DNA of 37,466 nt. Origin: Capnocytophaga cynodegmi DSM 19736. GTDB lineage: Bacteria > Bacteroidota > Bacteroidia > Flavobacteriales > Flavobacteriaceae. This document shows, piece after piece, positions 8,217-15,588 of this stretch (position 1 is its first letter; every line of letters begins with the position of its first letter). Made by a program: the position numbers and the translations under genes. The DNA lies in contig NZ_KB900717.1 in NCBI RefSeq assembly GCF_000379185.1, positions 1 through 37,466 on the forward strand, given 5' to 3'. Below the pieces are notes generated by a model. It was given only the letters and a program-made list of their open reading frames with translations. It did not search any database and was not told the origin of the DNA.

Positions 8217-8669
8217 GTTACAAGGAACAAGAAACAAGTTTTCCGAAAGGAAATCAACCGACAAATGGCAAACGAATTAGAAGACAGATTATTTAATTTT
8301 TCTATCCGTGTAATTAACGGAGTTCGCAAACTGCCCAATGAAAAAGAATACAAGGTAATTGCGTACCAACTGATAAAATCAGCAACCTCAGTAGGAGCAA
8401 ATTATCAGGAAGCACAAGGAGCAGTGTCACAGGCTGATTTTACTAATAAAATAGGATTATGCCTAAAAGAAATCAGAGAGACAAACTATTGGATACGAAT
8501 TATCATTGCAATTTACCATAATGAAAAGACAGATTGGGAAACTTTAAAACAGGAGAGTAACGAATTGAAGAATATTTTAGCTTCAATCTATAACAAAATG
8601 AAATTAAAAAAATAGAAATCAATACACATCAAACTAACTTGGTACTTGTTAATTGGTTTTTGGTTACTT
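8215..8669. repeat. imperfect inverted repeat flanking the four-helix-bundle gene
   Basis: The left arm at 8215-8238 begins at the rfbD stop codon and contains AAGTTACAAGGAACAAG. The right arm at 8638-8669 ends about 15 bases before rfbB and reads in reverse complement as AAGTAACCAAAAACCAA followed by TTAACAAG. The arms are alignable but not perfect. They bracket exactly one gene (8265-8615). I infer a small cassette-like insertion; no transposase is present. Confidence 0.4.
8265..8615 (+). CDS. four-helix-bundle protein (23S rRNA intervening-sequence / S23 family)
   Basis: A 116-residue all-helical protein with the family hallmarks: an N-terminal LEDRLFNFSIRVIN helix, LIKSATSVGANYQEAQGA (about residues 43-60), ADFTNKIGLCLKEIRETNYWI, and a C-terminal helix. 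It belongs to the S23/bAvd-like group first noted in 23S rRNA intervening sequences. These proteins form pentameric barrels and bind nucleic acid in related systems; no cellular role is established for stand-alone copies. It sits between rfbD and rfbB with inverted-repeat flanks, and no rRNA or reverse transcriptase is nearby, so it is an orphan copy. Confidence 0.85.
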   Translation: MANELEDRLFNFSIRVINGVRKLPNEKEYKVIAYQLIKSATSVGANYQEAQGAVSQADFTNKIGLCLKEIRETNYWIRIIIAIYHNEKTDWETLKQESNELKNILASIYNKMKLKK

Positions 8670-8683
8670 AAAAAACACTTCAA

Positions 8684-9742
8684 ATGAAAAAAAACATTTT
8701 AATAACAGGCGGAGCTGGATTTATAGGCTCGCACGTGGTTCGGTTGTTTGTAAACAAATATCCTGACTACAGAATAATCAATTTGGATTTACTAACGTAT
8801 GCCGGAAACTTGGAAAACCTCAAAGATATAGAGAAATCACCTAACTACGAGTTCGTAAAGGCTGATATCTGCGACTTTCAGGCTATGAAGCAACTCATAG
8901 AGAGCAAAAACATCAGCGGAATTATCCATTTGGCAGCAGAAAGCCACGTAGACCGCAGCATTAAAGACCCTTTTACCTTCGCGAAGACCAATGTTATGGG
9001 TACGCTATCACTTCTACAGGCAGCACGTGAGGTTTGGAACGGCAATTGGGACGGAAAGCTGTTCTACCACGTCTCCACCGATGAGGTGTATGGTGCTTTG
9101 CAGATGGACAACACGCTTTTCACAGAAAACACAAAGTACGACCCACATTCGCCCTATTCGGCATCGAAAGCCTCATCCGACCACTTCGTTCGAGCTTATC
9201 AAGACACCTACGGACTTCCGACAGTTATCTCTAACTGCTCCAATAACTACGGAAGCTATCAGTTTCCTGAAAAATTAATTCCTTTATTCATCAATAACAT
9301 TCGGAATAATAAGCCATTACCCGTTTACGGACGAGGCGAAAACGTGCGAGATTGGCTCTACGTTGAAGACCACGCCAGAGCAATTGACGTAATATTCCAC
9401 AAGGGTAAAATTGGCAATACGTACAACATCGGGGGCTTTAATGAATGGAAAAACATCGACTTGATACGCGTCATCATCAAAGAAGTAGATAAGCAGTTGG
9501 GTCGCCCTGAAGGAAGCTCGGAAAAACTCATTACGTTTGTTACTGACCGAGCAGGACACGACCTTCGTTATGCTATTGACGCTACAAAAATTAAGGAAGA
9601 GCTTGGTTGGGAGCCTTCCTTGCAGTTCGAAGAGGGAATTCAGCGTACCGTAGCTTGGTATCTGCAAAATCAAGAGTGGCTAGATACCATCACCAGTGGC
9701 GACTACCAAAAATATTACGACCAGATGTATAAAAATAGGTAG
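8684..9742 (+). CDS. rfbB: dTDP-glucose 4,6-dehydratase
   Basis: RmlB/RfbB converts dTDP-glucose to dTDP-4-dehydro-6-deoxyglucose, the second step of the pathway, using bound NAD. The 352 residues are full length. It has ITGGAGFIGSHVV (residues 7-19), HLAAESHVDRSIKDP, STDEVYGAL with the catalytic T-D-E, and YSASKASSDHFVRAY carrying the Y..K pair. It is last in the rfbA-C-D-B series, which completes a full dTDP-L-rhamnose pathway. A hairpin terminator follows 55 bases downstream. Confidence 0.97.
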   Translation: MKKNILITGGAGFIGSHVVRLFVNKYPDYRIINLDLLTYAGNLENLKDIEKSPNYEFVKADICDFQAMKQLIESKNISGIIHLAAESHVDRSIKDPFTFAKTNVMGTLSLLQAAREVWNGNWDGKLFYHVSTDEVYGALQMDNTLFTENTKYDPHSPYSASKASSDHFVRAYQDTYGLPTVISNCSNNYGSYQFPEKLIPLFINNIRNNKPLPVYGRGENVRDWLYVEDHARAIDVIFHKGKIGNTYNIGGFNEWKNIDLIRVIIKEVDKQLGRPEGSSEKLITFVTDRAGHDLRYAIDATKIKEELGWEPSLQFEEGIQRTVAWYLQNQEWLDTITSGDYQKYYDQMYKNR

Positions 9743-9797
9743 AATAGTAGTTATCTAATCGAAATAATACTTTCAATTTTTTGGACAATAAGATTGT

Positions 9798-9831
9798 AAA
9801 AGGTTTTGCGAAAGCGAAGCCTTTTCTTATT
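9798..9831 (+). terminator. intrinsic terminator after rfbB
   Basis: AAAAGGTTTTGC (9798-9809) pairs with GCGAAGCCTTTT (9814-9825) over 12 positions, two of them G-U, with a GAAA loop. TTC and then TTATTT follow. It fits the end of the rhaM-rfb operon. Confidence 0.7.
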
Positions 9832-9837
9832 TAAAGC

Positions 9838-9980
9838 TGTCAGGCTGAGAGAAGTCGAAGCCTCTGACAAAGAACTTCGACTCCGCCTAGTTTAACAAAA
9901 TTGTAAATACTCTGTAAATTAAATAGAAAACAAATAGAAATAGTTTTGATAATAAGGCTTCGACTTCGCTCAGCCTGACA
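9838..9980. repeat. 25-nt inverted repeat pair of a dispersed Bacteroidota repeat
   Basis: The segment at 9838-9862 (beginning TGTCAGGCTGAG) and the segment at 9956-9980 (ending CTCAGCCTGACA) are reverse complements with one mismatch. A degraded third piece (ACTTCGACTCCGCC) lies between them near 9884-9897. From memory this motif is widespread in Flavobacteriia. The spacer holds no gene. Confidence 0.7.
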
Positions 9981-10102
9981 AAATATTATATTCTTAGCGT
10001 TCAAAATAACAATATCATAGAAAAAGAGAAAACAAAAACTATCTAAATAGAATACTTGTCGTTTTTTCTTTTCTTCATAGCATCAAATTAATAACAAATA
10101 AC

Positions 10103-10294
10103 ATCCCCCTACCCCCTTAAAAGGGGGAATAAAAAACACACCACTGATTTATAAATCTCATAGAATTAAAAAAATAACTTAACAATCCCCCTACCCCCTT
10201 GAAAGGGGGAATAAAAAACACATCACTGATTTATAAATCTCATAGAATTAAAAAAATAACTTAACAATCTCCCTTTTAAGGGGGCAAGGGGGAT
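10103..10294. repeat. 82-bp tandem repeat with G/C-rich palindromic cores
   Basis: Two nearly identical 82-bp units (10103-10184 and 10185-10266) each begin ATCCCCCTACCCCCTT, continue AAGGGGGAATAAAAAACAC and end ATAACTTAACA. At the next 82-bp step a palindrome in the opposite orientation (10267-10294, ending CAAGGGGGAT) closes the block. The same core occurs in the array near 24 kb. No coding potential was seen. Confidence 0.75.
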
Positions 10295-10355
10295 ATAAAA
10301 CAATCATTCAAAAACAATTATTTTTTAAATTCATATAAATCAGTCAAAAAAAATA

Positions 10356-10396
10356 AAAAAGCGACAACTATCCAAACGGAATACTTGTCGCTTTTT
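10356..10396 (-). terminator. intrinsic terminator for the CLC gene
   Basis: AAAAAGCGACAA (10356-10367) and TTGTCGCTTTTT (10385-10396) form a perfect 12-bp stem with a 17-nt loop. Read on the minus strand, a long T-rich run follows the hairpin, 27 bases past the CLC stop codon. It may also stop plus-strand transcription. Confidence 0.75.
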
Positions 10397-10422
10397 GTTT
10401 TCTTATAGGTTTCTGATTAATT

Positions 10423-12204
10423 TTACGTAGAAAAATAAATCAAATTCTTGCGGTAAGCTGTCAAGAGTTTAGATTTCGACACAAATCCTACATAAACACC
10501 TTCTTTAACTACAGGCAAATTCCACGCATTAGTCTTCTGGAATTTATCCATTATGTCCGCCATCTTATCTTTCTCCATTCGGATTATATCAGGAGGAGAT
10601 TGCATCACGTCTTTCACCTTTACACTTTCATACAACTCGTGTTTGAACATTATTGTACGAATATTATCCAGCAAGATAACACCTTCAAACATTTTTGTAC
10701 TTGGGTGAATTACAGGAAATACATTTCTGTTAGATTTTACCACCGCGTTATCTATCAACTCCCCTAACGTCATCTGTGCTGTTACTGGGATAAGATTTTT
10801 TTCGATAACAGAGTCAATATCCATCAGTGTAAGAATTTTCTGGTCTTTATCGTGCGTTATGAGATTACCTTCTAAAGCCAAACGCTTGGTATATAAAGAG
10901 TGTTTTATATAATATTTAGATAGCCCAAAGGAAACAGAGGCTACAATCATCAGTGGGATAAATAGCGTATAGCCACCGGTAAGCTCCGCTATGAGGAAGA
11001 TAGCTGTTAAGGGAGCGTGTAACACTCCGGCTACGAGTCCTGCCATTGCCACCAGGGTAAAACTTGCCAACGGCACTGAGTGTCCAAACAACTCCAACTG
11101 ATTGGCGGTTCTGGCAAATAGGTTTCCTAATATACCTCCTGTGAAAAGAGCTGGAGAAAACACCCCTCCTACTCCACCTGCTCCTACTGTAGTTGCCATC
11201 GCCACCACTTTGAAAAGAACTAATCCTGACATCAATGCAATAATAGACCACGCACTTTCTACTTCCCAATTAAAAGCATTCTGCAATACATCTTTCGGAT
11301 TGCCACTAATGAGCGTATTCATTACCTCAAAACCCTCTCCATAAAGTGGAGGAATAAAAAAGATAACCAGCCCCAACATCAGTCCGCCAAAGAACAGACG
11401 TTTCACATACGACTCTATTTCATCAAAATAGGATACAATTCGCTGATAAGCTGTGCAGAAATAGATTGAAACCAAGCCCGTAAAGCCACCCAATAGCACG
11501 TAGTAAGGTACATCTTCTAGAGTAAACTCTCCATCTAAGTTAATAGGCATCAGAATTTCATTTCCTAAGAAGAAGTACGACGTTAAAACAGCCAATAAGG
11601 ACGAAGCCATCAGCGGAAGTAATGATAATAGCGTTAAATCCAAGCTAAAAACCTCAATTGCAAACACTATTGCAGCTACAGGAGCCTTAAACATTGCCGC
11701 CATTGTAGCTGAACAAGCACAAGCAATCAGCAGCATACGCTCCGATTGATTAATGTGAAATAACTTACTTATATACGAGCTAAAACTCGCTCCTGAAATT
11801 ACCATCGGTCCTTCCAAACCTGTAGAACCACCAAAACCCACCGTGAATGGTGCTGTAATAAGACTTGCATACATCTGTTTGGAAGGGATAAGTCCTTTCA
11901 GACGTGAAATTGCATACAACGTGTAAGGAATTCCTGGTTCAGGACGCTTTTTTATGACATATTTTATAATGAAATATACTATCAAAAAGCCTATCGTAGG
12001 AAAAAAAAAGTAAAAAGCTCTGTGATACGATGCCACCAAGCTATTTTGAAGTATATGTTGAATCAGCAACGTAAATTTTTTGATAAAAACAGCCATAATA
12101 CCCGACACAATACCTATAACAGCGCACAAAATCAGTATGAATTGTTGATTAGTAAGGTGTTTGGACTTCCAAATCAAAAATTTTACAAGTTTTCTCTTTT
12201 CCAT
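10423..12204 (-). CDS. CLC-family chloride channel/transporter with C-terminal CBS pair
   Basis: A 593-residue inner-membrane protein. The CLC core covers about 1-440, with PEPGIP (88-93), GGSTGLEGP (125-133) holding the gating glutamate E131, and GGVFSPALF (346-354). Two CBS domains follow (about 465-590). The gating glutamate suggests a proton-coupled exchanger. However, at the position of the inner proton glutamate of the E. coli protein (the E-E pair) this one has IEV (E184 then V), so coupling is uncertain. It is monocistronic with a strong terminator. A TAnnTTTG match (TAATTTTG, minus strand, 12294-12301) lies 90 bases upstream of the start but has no partner -33 box. Confidence 0.9.
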   Translation of the reverse strand: MEKRKLVKFLIWKSKHLTNQQFILILCAVIGIVSGIMAVFIKKFTLLIQHILQNSLVASYHRAFYFFFPTIGFLIVYFIIKYVIKKRPEPGIPYTLYAISRLKGLIPSKQMYASLITAPFTVGFGGSTGLEGPMVISGASFSSYISKLFHINQSERMLLIACACSATMAAMFKAPVAAIVFAIEVFSLDLTLLSLLPLMASSLLAVLTSYFFLGNEILMPINLDGEFTLEDVPYYVLLGGFTGLVSIYFCTAYQRIVSYFDEIESYVKRLFFGGLMLGLVIFFIPPLYGEGFEVMNTLISGNPKDVLQNAFNWEVESAWSIIALMSGLVLFKVVAMATTVGAGGVGGVFSPALFTGGILGNLFARTANQLELFGHSVPLASFTLVAMAGLVAGVLHAPLTAIFLIAELTGGYTLFIPLMIVASVSFGLSKYYIKHSLYTKRLALEGNLITHDKDQKILTLMDIDSVIEKNLIPVTAQMTLGELIDNAVVKSNRNVFPVIHPSTKMFEGVILLDNIRTIMFKHELYESVKVKDVMQSPPDIIRMEKDKMADIMDKFQKTNAWNLPVVKEGVYVGFVSKSKLLTAYRKNLIYFST

Positions 12205-12463
12205 TTTTATAAAATTGAAAAATAAAGTAGCATTACATCGTTTTTATATAAATTATCCGAATGACGAAAAGTAAAAAATACATTTTACTGCAACAAAATT
12301 ACAATATATATTTTGTTATTGGTATCAGTTTACTCAAATCTGACGAAAAATTTATGAGCATCAAACAAAACAGAGCTAAAGCCTTTAAAAAATAAGACCT
12401 TAACTCTATTTCATCACTAAATCTAATTCTATTTTTTCTAATAAATGATTTTCTTACTCCAAT

Positions 12464-13198
12464 TTACATTACTTCAGGAAGAACTTTCTTATTCTTTCTT
12501 GCTTTGATTTGTGTTTTATGATAATTAAGCAATTCCTGTAACTCGCTAATTAGCGGTTTGTAATCTTTATCCTCATATTCCGACGCACAGAAATCGATAG
12601 CTACAAAAAGTTTATTTAATTCCTTGTCTGCTTGTTGCCTAATAGCTTTCGCATCTACTTCGGGCAGACTCGCAACTTCAGAAGTACGAGAACGGAAAAG
12701 TCTTTCAAATTCCTCATTGGCTTTCTTCAGGCGAACAAACAAATCCGTAAGATGCAATGCAGAAAGAGCCTTTTTGATAGCTTCATCTGCTTCCATTTCA
12801 GCTATTAACTGGTTCGTTTTCTCAGTTTGTGAGGTATTATTTTCCTTAACGATGCTTTTTCCGTACTTCGATAGCCACAAATGAAGCGTTTTAGCATTAT
12901 CAGAGTAAGGCGAAATACCTAATTGTTTAAAATTATTAATCAAATTGAAAATAACTATTGTTATTTTATCCCGTAACTTATTGGCAGCAGCTATTTCAGA
13001 AGTTAAACCACTTGTTTTCTCTTGAATTTTGATTTTTTCCAACTCTGGTTGAAGTAATGCTACCCTGTCGTAGGCTTTTTTCAGAGCTAATTCTTCCAGA
13101 TTATGTTTTGAAACGATTTCTAAAATACGTCCTACTACCAACGGATATTCGCTATTTCTCAGCTTAGAGAAACTGAAAATAAGTTTTGTTGTCTTCAT
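12464..13198 (-). CDS. DUF6261-like helical protein
   Basis: A 244-residue, mostly helical soluble protein without signal peptide or membrane span. Length and layout (N-terminal LSKLRNSEY-type opening, long amphipathic helices, NNFKQLGISPYSDNAKTL in the middle, basic C-terminus) resemble DUF6261, a family found largely in Bacteroidota; the name is from memory. Function is unknown. It stands alone, facing away from its own good promoter at 13230-13261, and ends about 260 bases from the CLC start. Several Lys/Arg-rich stretches might allow nucleic-acid contact, but this is not shown. Confidence 0.7.
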   Translation of the reverse strand: MKTTKLIFSFSKLRNSEYPLVVGRILEIVSKHNLEELALKKAYDRVALLQPELEKIKIQEKTSGLTSEIAAANKLRDKITIVIFNLINNFKQLGISPYSDNAKTLHLWLSKYGKSIVKENNTSQTEKTNQLIAEMEADEAIKKALSALHLTDLFVRLKKANEEFERLFRSRTSEVASLPEVDAKAIRQQADKELNKLFVAIDFCASEYEDKDYKPLISELQELLNYHKTQIKARKNKKVLPEVM

Positions 13199-13229
13199 AA
13201 GTTTTTCTTTTTAAGCATTAAATTTGCTT

Positions 13230-13261
13230 CAAAAATACTCACTTCTTCTATAAATAACAAA
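13230..13261 (-). promoter_or_regulatory. promoter of the DUF6261-like gene
   Basis: On the minus strand TTTG (13261-13258), exactly 20 bases, then TATTTTTG (13237-13230) match both Bacteroidota promoter boxes. The leader would be about 25 bases before the ATG at 13198. Confidence 0.7.
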
Positions 13262-13570
13262 TTATTTAACAAGGATTTAGCATATCTGTCATATCTATTA
13301 AACAGATAGAAGTTTACAACAAATCTTTCACAACATTTCAGTTGAATTAGTAACAACTAAAAGAAAAGTTTTCTTACATTTTATTTTATATTCTAAGAAA
13401 ACTTTTTTATAATAGTTTTCTGTTTAAATTTATGTAATAAAACTTTCCGATGACAACTTCTTATTTCAATTTATGAAAGAAAATGGTTTGATTATTACTT
13501 TCCATTCAGATTTTTATTAAAAAAGATTTTTCTTACAAAAATTCAATTAGAAAACTAATAAACTACTAAA
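13262..13570. other. AT-rich intergenic region with a 13-bp inverted repeat
   Basis: No gene was seen. AAAAGTTTTCTTA (13364-13376) and TAAGAAAACTTTT (13394-13406) are perfect reverse complements with a 17-nt spacer. A short T-run follows on the plus strand, so it could be a weak terminator or a protein-binding palindrome. The remaining bases are AT-rich without clear structure. Confidence 0.4.
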
Positions 13571-13597
13571 AAAAGCACTCCTTTTCAGAGTGCTTTT
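13571..13597 (-). terminator. intrinsic terminator after cytochrome c peroxidase
   Basis: AAAAGCACTC (13571-13580) and GAGTGCTTTT (13588-13597) form a 10-bp stem with a 7-nt loop. On the minus strand it is followed by a run of seven T residues, seven bases after the stop codon. Confidence 0.85.
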
Positions 13598-13603
13598 CAG
13601 TTA

Positions 13604-14629
13604 TTATAATCTTTTTTGACTATCTTCAATATCAGAAGTCAATGTTTTTAAGAATGCTACAATATCATCAACTTGCTTTTCTGTCAAATCTTTGTTTGAT
13701 TGTAGTTTAGCCATTATTCTAACAGCATCTTCCAGCTTTTCAACAGAGCCATCGTGGAAGTATGGAGTTGTTTTTTCGATATTTCGCAGTCCAGGAACTT
13801 TAAAGAAGTACTTTTCAGCTTCGTTTTTAGTTAAGTCAGACAGACCTGCATCAATCTTTTTACTTTTGGTATGTTCCCAATAATTTCCGAACAAGCCAAA
13901 CTTCTGAAACATCTGTCCTCCAAGAGCTACCCCCGAGTGGCAAGTTATACAGCTGTTATCCACAAAGGCTTTTAGTCCATCTTTTTCCTGCTGATTCAAA
14001 GCCTGTTCATCACCATCTAAAAACTTGTCGAATCGTGATGCGGGATTCAGCGTACGCTCGAAAGCACCAATGGCATTGGCAATGTTCTTAAAGGTAATAG
14101 GCTGCTCTTGGTCAGGATACACCACTTTGAACAAATCTTGATATTCCGCTACCTGTTGTAACTTCTTCTCCAAAAATTCTGCACTTGGAATATTGTGTTC
14201 TACAGGGTTTAAGATAGGACCTTCGGCTTGTTCTTCCACATCTTTGGCTCTTCCGTCCCAAAACTGCATTGCGTGTAAACTTGCGTGTAGCACGGTAGGT
14301 GAATTCCTTGCTCCCAACTCCTTTGTATCCCCTGGTGAAGTTGGCAAGTTATCCACACCGAAGGTTTCCAAGTTGTGGCAAGAATTACAACTAATGTTTC
14401 CGTCCTTTGACAGACGCGTGTCAAAATACAACTTCTTACCCAAGGCAATTTTCTCCTCTGAGATTTCTGGCTTAGGCACGGAACTAACCGATTTGAAGAA
14501 TGTTTCGGCTGTTTTTAGCAATTCCGACTTGGTTTGTGCAGGTTCTGCATCTGTAACAGACTGCTTCTTAGGCGTGTTATTACAACTTATGAACACCCCA
14601 AGCGATACTAATAGATAAATTTTACGCAT
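13604..14629 (-). CDS. di-haem cytochrome c peroxidase, lipoprotein (CcpA/MauG family)
   Basis: A 341-residue bacterial cytochrome c peroxidase, which reduces hydrogen peroxide with electrons from cytochrome c or a quinol chain. Two haem c sites are visible: CNSCH (81-85) and CITCH (227-231). The N-terminus is a lipoprotein signal (MRKIYLLVSLGVFIS, then C16), so the enzyme is probably lipid-anchored and faces the periplasm. Around the haems are the usual FGVDNLP, FWDGRAKDVEEQAEGPI and NIEKTTPYFHDGSV segments. It is transcribed alone, with a terminator just downstream. CAAATTTG about 30 bases upstream is a near match to the -7 box but lacks a -33 partner. Length is normal and no key residue is missing. 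Confidence 0.93.
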   Translation of the reverse strand: MRKIYLLVSLGVFISCNNTPKKQSVTDAEPAQTKSELLKTAETFFKSVSSVPKPEISEEKIALGKKLYFDTRLSKDGNISCNSCHNLETFGVDNLPTSPGDTKELGARNSPTVLHASLHAMQFWDGRAKDVEEQAEGPILNPVEHNIPSAEFLEKKLQQVAEYQDLFKVVYPDQEQPITFKNIANAIGAFERTLNPASRFDKFLDGDEQALNQQEKDGLKAFVDNSCITCHSGVALGGQMFQKFGLFGNYWEHTKSKKIDAGLSDLTKNEAEKYFFKVPGLRNIEKTTPYFHDGSVEKLEDAVRIMAKLQSNKDLTEKQVDDIVAFLKTLTSDIEDSQKRL

Positions 14630-15050
14630 ACGTGTTGTTAGATTTTGTTAGTCGCACAAATTTGGCTCTTTTTTTTTCAATTTCCTATTTTTAAACATTG
14701 TTTTTTATTATAATCATATAACTAACTCTTATATAATCGTATCTTTATATCTTATTTTTTTTATAAACCTATAGAAAACACTGTGAATCTGCACTTTATT
14801 AATTATAACATTTTAATAAAAATAATTTCCTACTGCTTTTCAGTTTTCGTGAAATAATTTTTTAGTTTTCGATATGAAAATAATCTCACAAAAAGCAAAA
14901 AAGACAACCTCCAAGTATTATCTTTTCAATTTTAAGCTAACAAACAAAAGTCTTAACCCTTGCAATTTGATTTAGCAAGAGCAAACCTTTGGAAAAAAGT
15001 ATTTTAGAATACAAAGCTATTCGCAAAATGTTTGCCCTGACATCGAAAAA
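14630..15050. other. intergenic region without recognised features
   Basis: About 420 AT-rich bases between the start of the peroxidase gene and the terminator of the next minus-strand gene. No open frame of note, repeat family or RNA gene was seen. The peroxidase promoter must lie in its left part but is not clearly identifiable. Confidence 0.4.
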
Positions 15051-15052
15051 AA

Positions 15053-15085
15053 ATATTGACCTCGCAGGGATTGCGAGGTCAATAT
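15053..15085 (-). terminator. intrinsic terminator downstream of rocD and the DUF5362-like gene
   Basis: ATATTGACCTCGCA (15053-15066) and TGCGAGGTCAATAT (15072-15085) form a perfect 14-bp stem with a 5-nt loop. Read on the minus strand, a run of eight T residues follows. It lies 17 bases past the stop codon. Confidence 0.9.
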
Positions 15086-15101
15086 AAAACATAATGTATA
15101 A

Positions 15102-15572
15102 CTAAAAATCTTGATTAATAGCACCTCCAAATAACATTCCCGCAAATATCATAAGAAAACCTATAAGATATATTGAAATAATAACAATCGTAAATATTCC
15201 TATAAACTTATAATGTGATTTTAAGGAGGAAAAACTCTCTGAAAAGGCTTGGTTATCTGTAAGGTTCAAAGCTTTTTTCATTTTTACAGAAAAGTCATAC
15301 AGATACTTTAGCGGAAAGAAGTAAACCAAGACTATTATGAGGTAGGTAACCCCCAAAATACCTGGATTAAAAGGTGTATTCAACTGATAGGAGATAAACG
15401 ACCCTACAGTAAGCATTAAAACAGCTATCAAACACATAATTACTAGTCCTACAAAGCCCACGATGGCCAGAAACTTCGCCCATTTTGCTGTCTGCGAAAG
15501 GTTTTCTTTAATAAACGATGTAACTTCTAACTTTTGGTTGTCTTCTCTGAAGAAATTAATTTGATTTTCCAT
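15102..15572 (-). CDS. small four-helix membrane protein (DUF5362-like)
   Basis: A 156-residue membrane protein from ATG 15572. The alternative start at 15599 would overlap rocD and adds nothing conserved-looking. There are about four membrane spans: AKFLAIVGFVGLVIMCLIAV, ILGVTYLIIVLVYFFPLKYL, and a C-terminal pair within FIGIFTIVIISIYLIGFLMI and beyond. NLTDNQAFSESFSSLKSHYK lies between the spans. The layout resembles DUF5362 proteins of Bacteroidota (name from memory). Function is unknown. It follows rocD by 16 bases and shares its terminator, so the two are probably co-transcribed, which is the only hint of a role. Confidence 0.72.
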   Translation of the reverse strand: MENQINFFREDNQKLEVTSFIKENLSQTAKWAKFLAIVGFVGLVIMCLIAVLMLTVGSFISYQLNTPFNPGILGVTYLIIVLVYFFPLKYLYDFSVKMKKALNLTDNQAFSESFSSLKSHYKFIGIFTIVIISIYLIGFLMIFAGMLFGGAINQDF

Positions 15573-15588
15573 TGGTATATACTTTAAA

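Larger units (their letters stand above)
10031..10408. repeat. duplicated ~45-nt terminator-like direct repeat bracketing a REP tandem
   Basis: The segments at 10031-10080 and 10364-10408 share AACTATC, then GAATACTTGTCG and a T-rich tail ending in TAG. The right copy is an intact terminator arm; the left copy has lost most of its pairing partner. The two bracket the 82-bp tandem repeats, which suggests that duplication accompanied the arrival of the repeat block. Confidence 0.5.
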
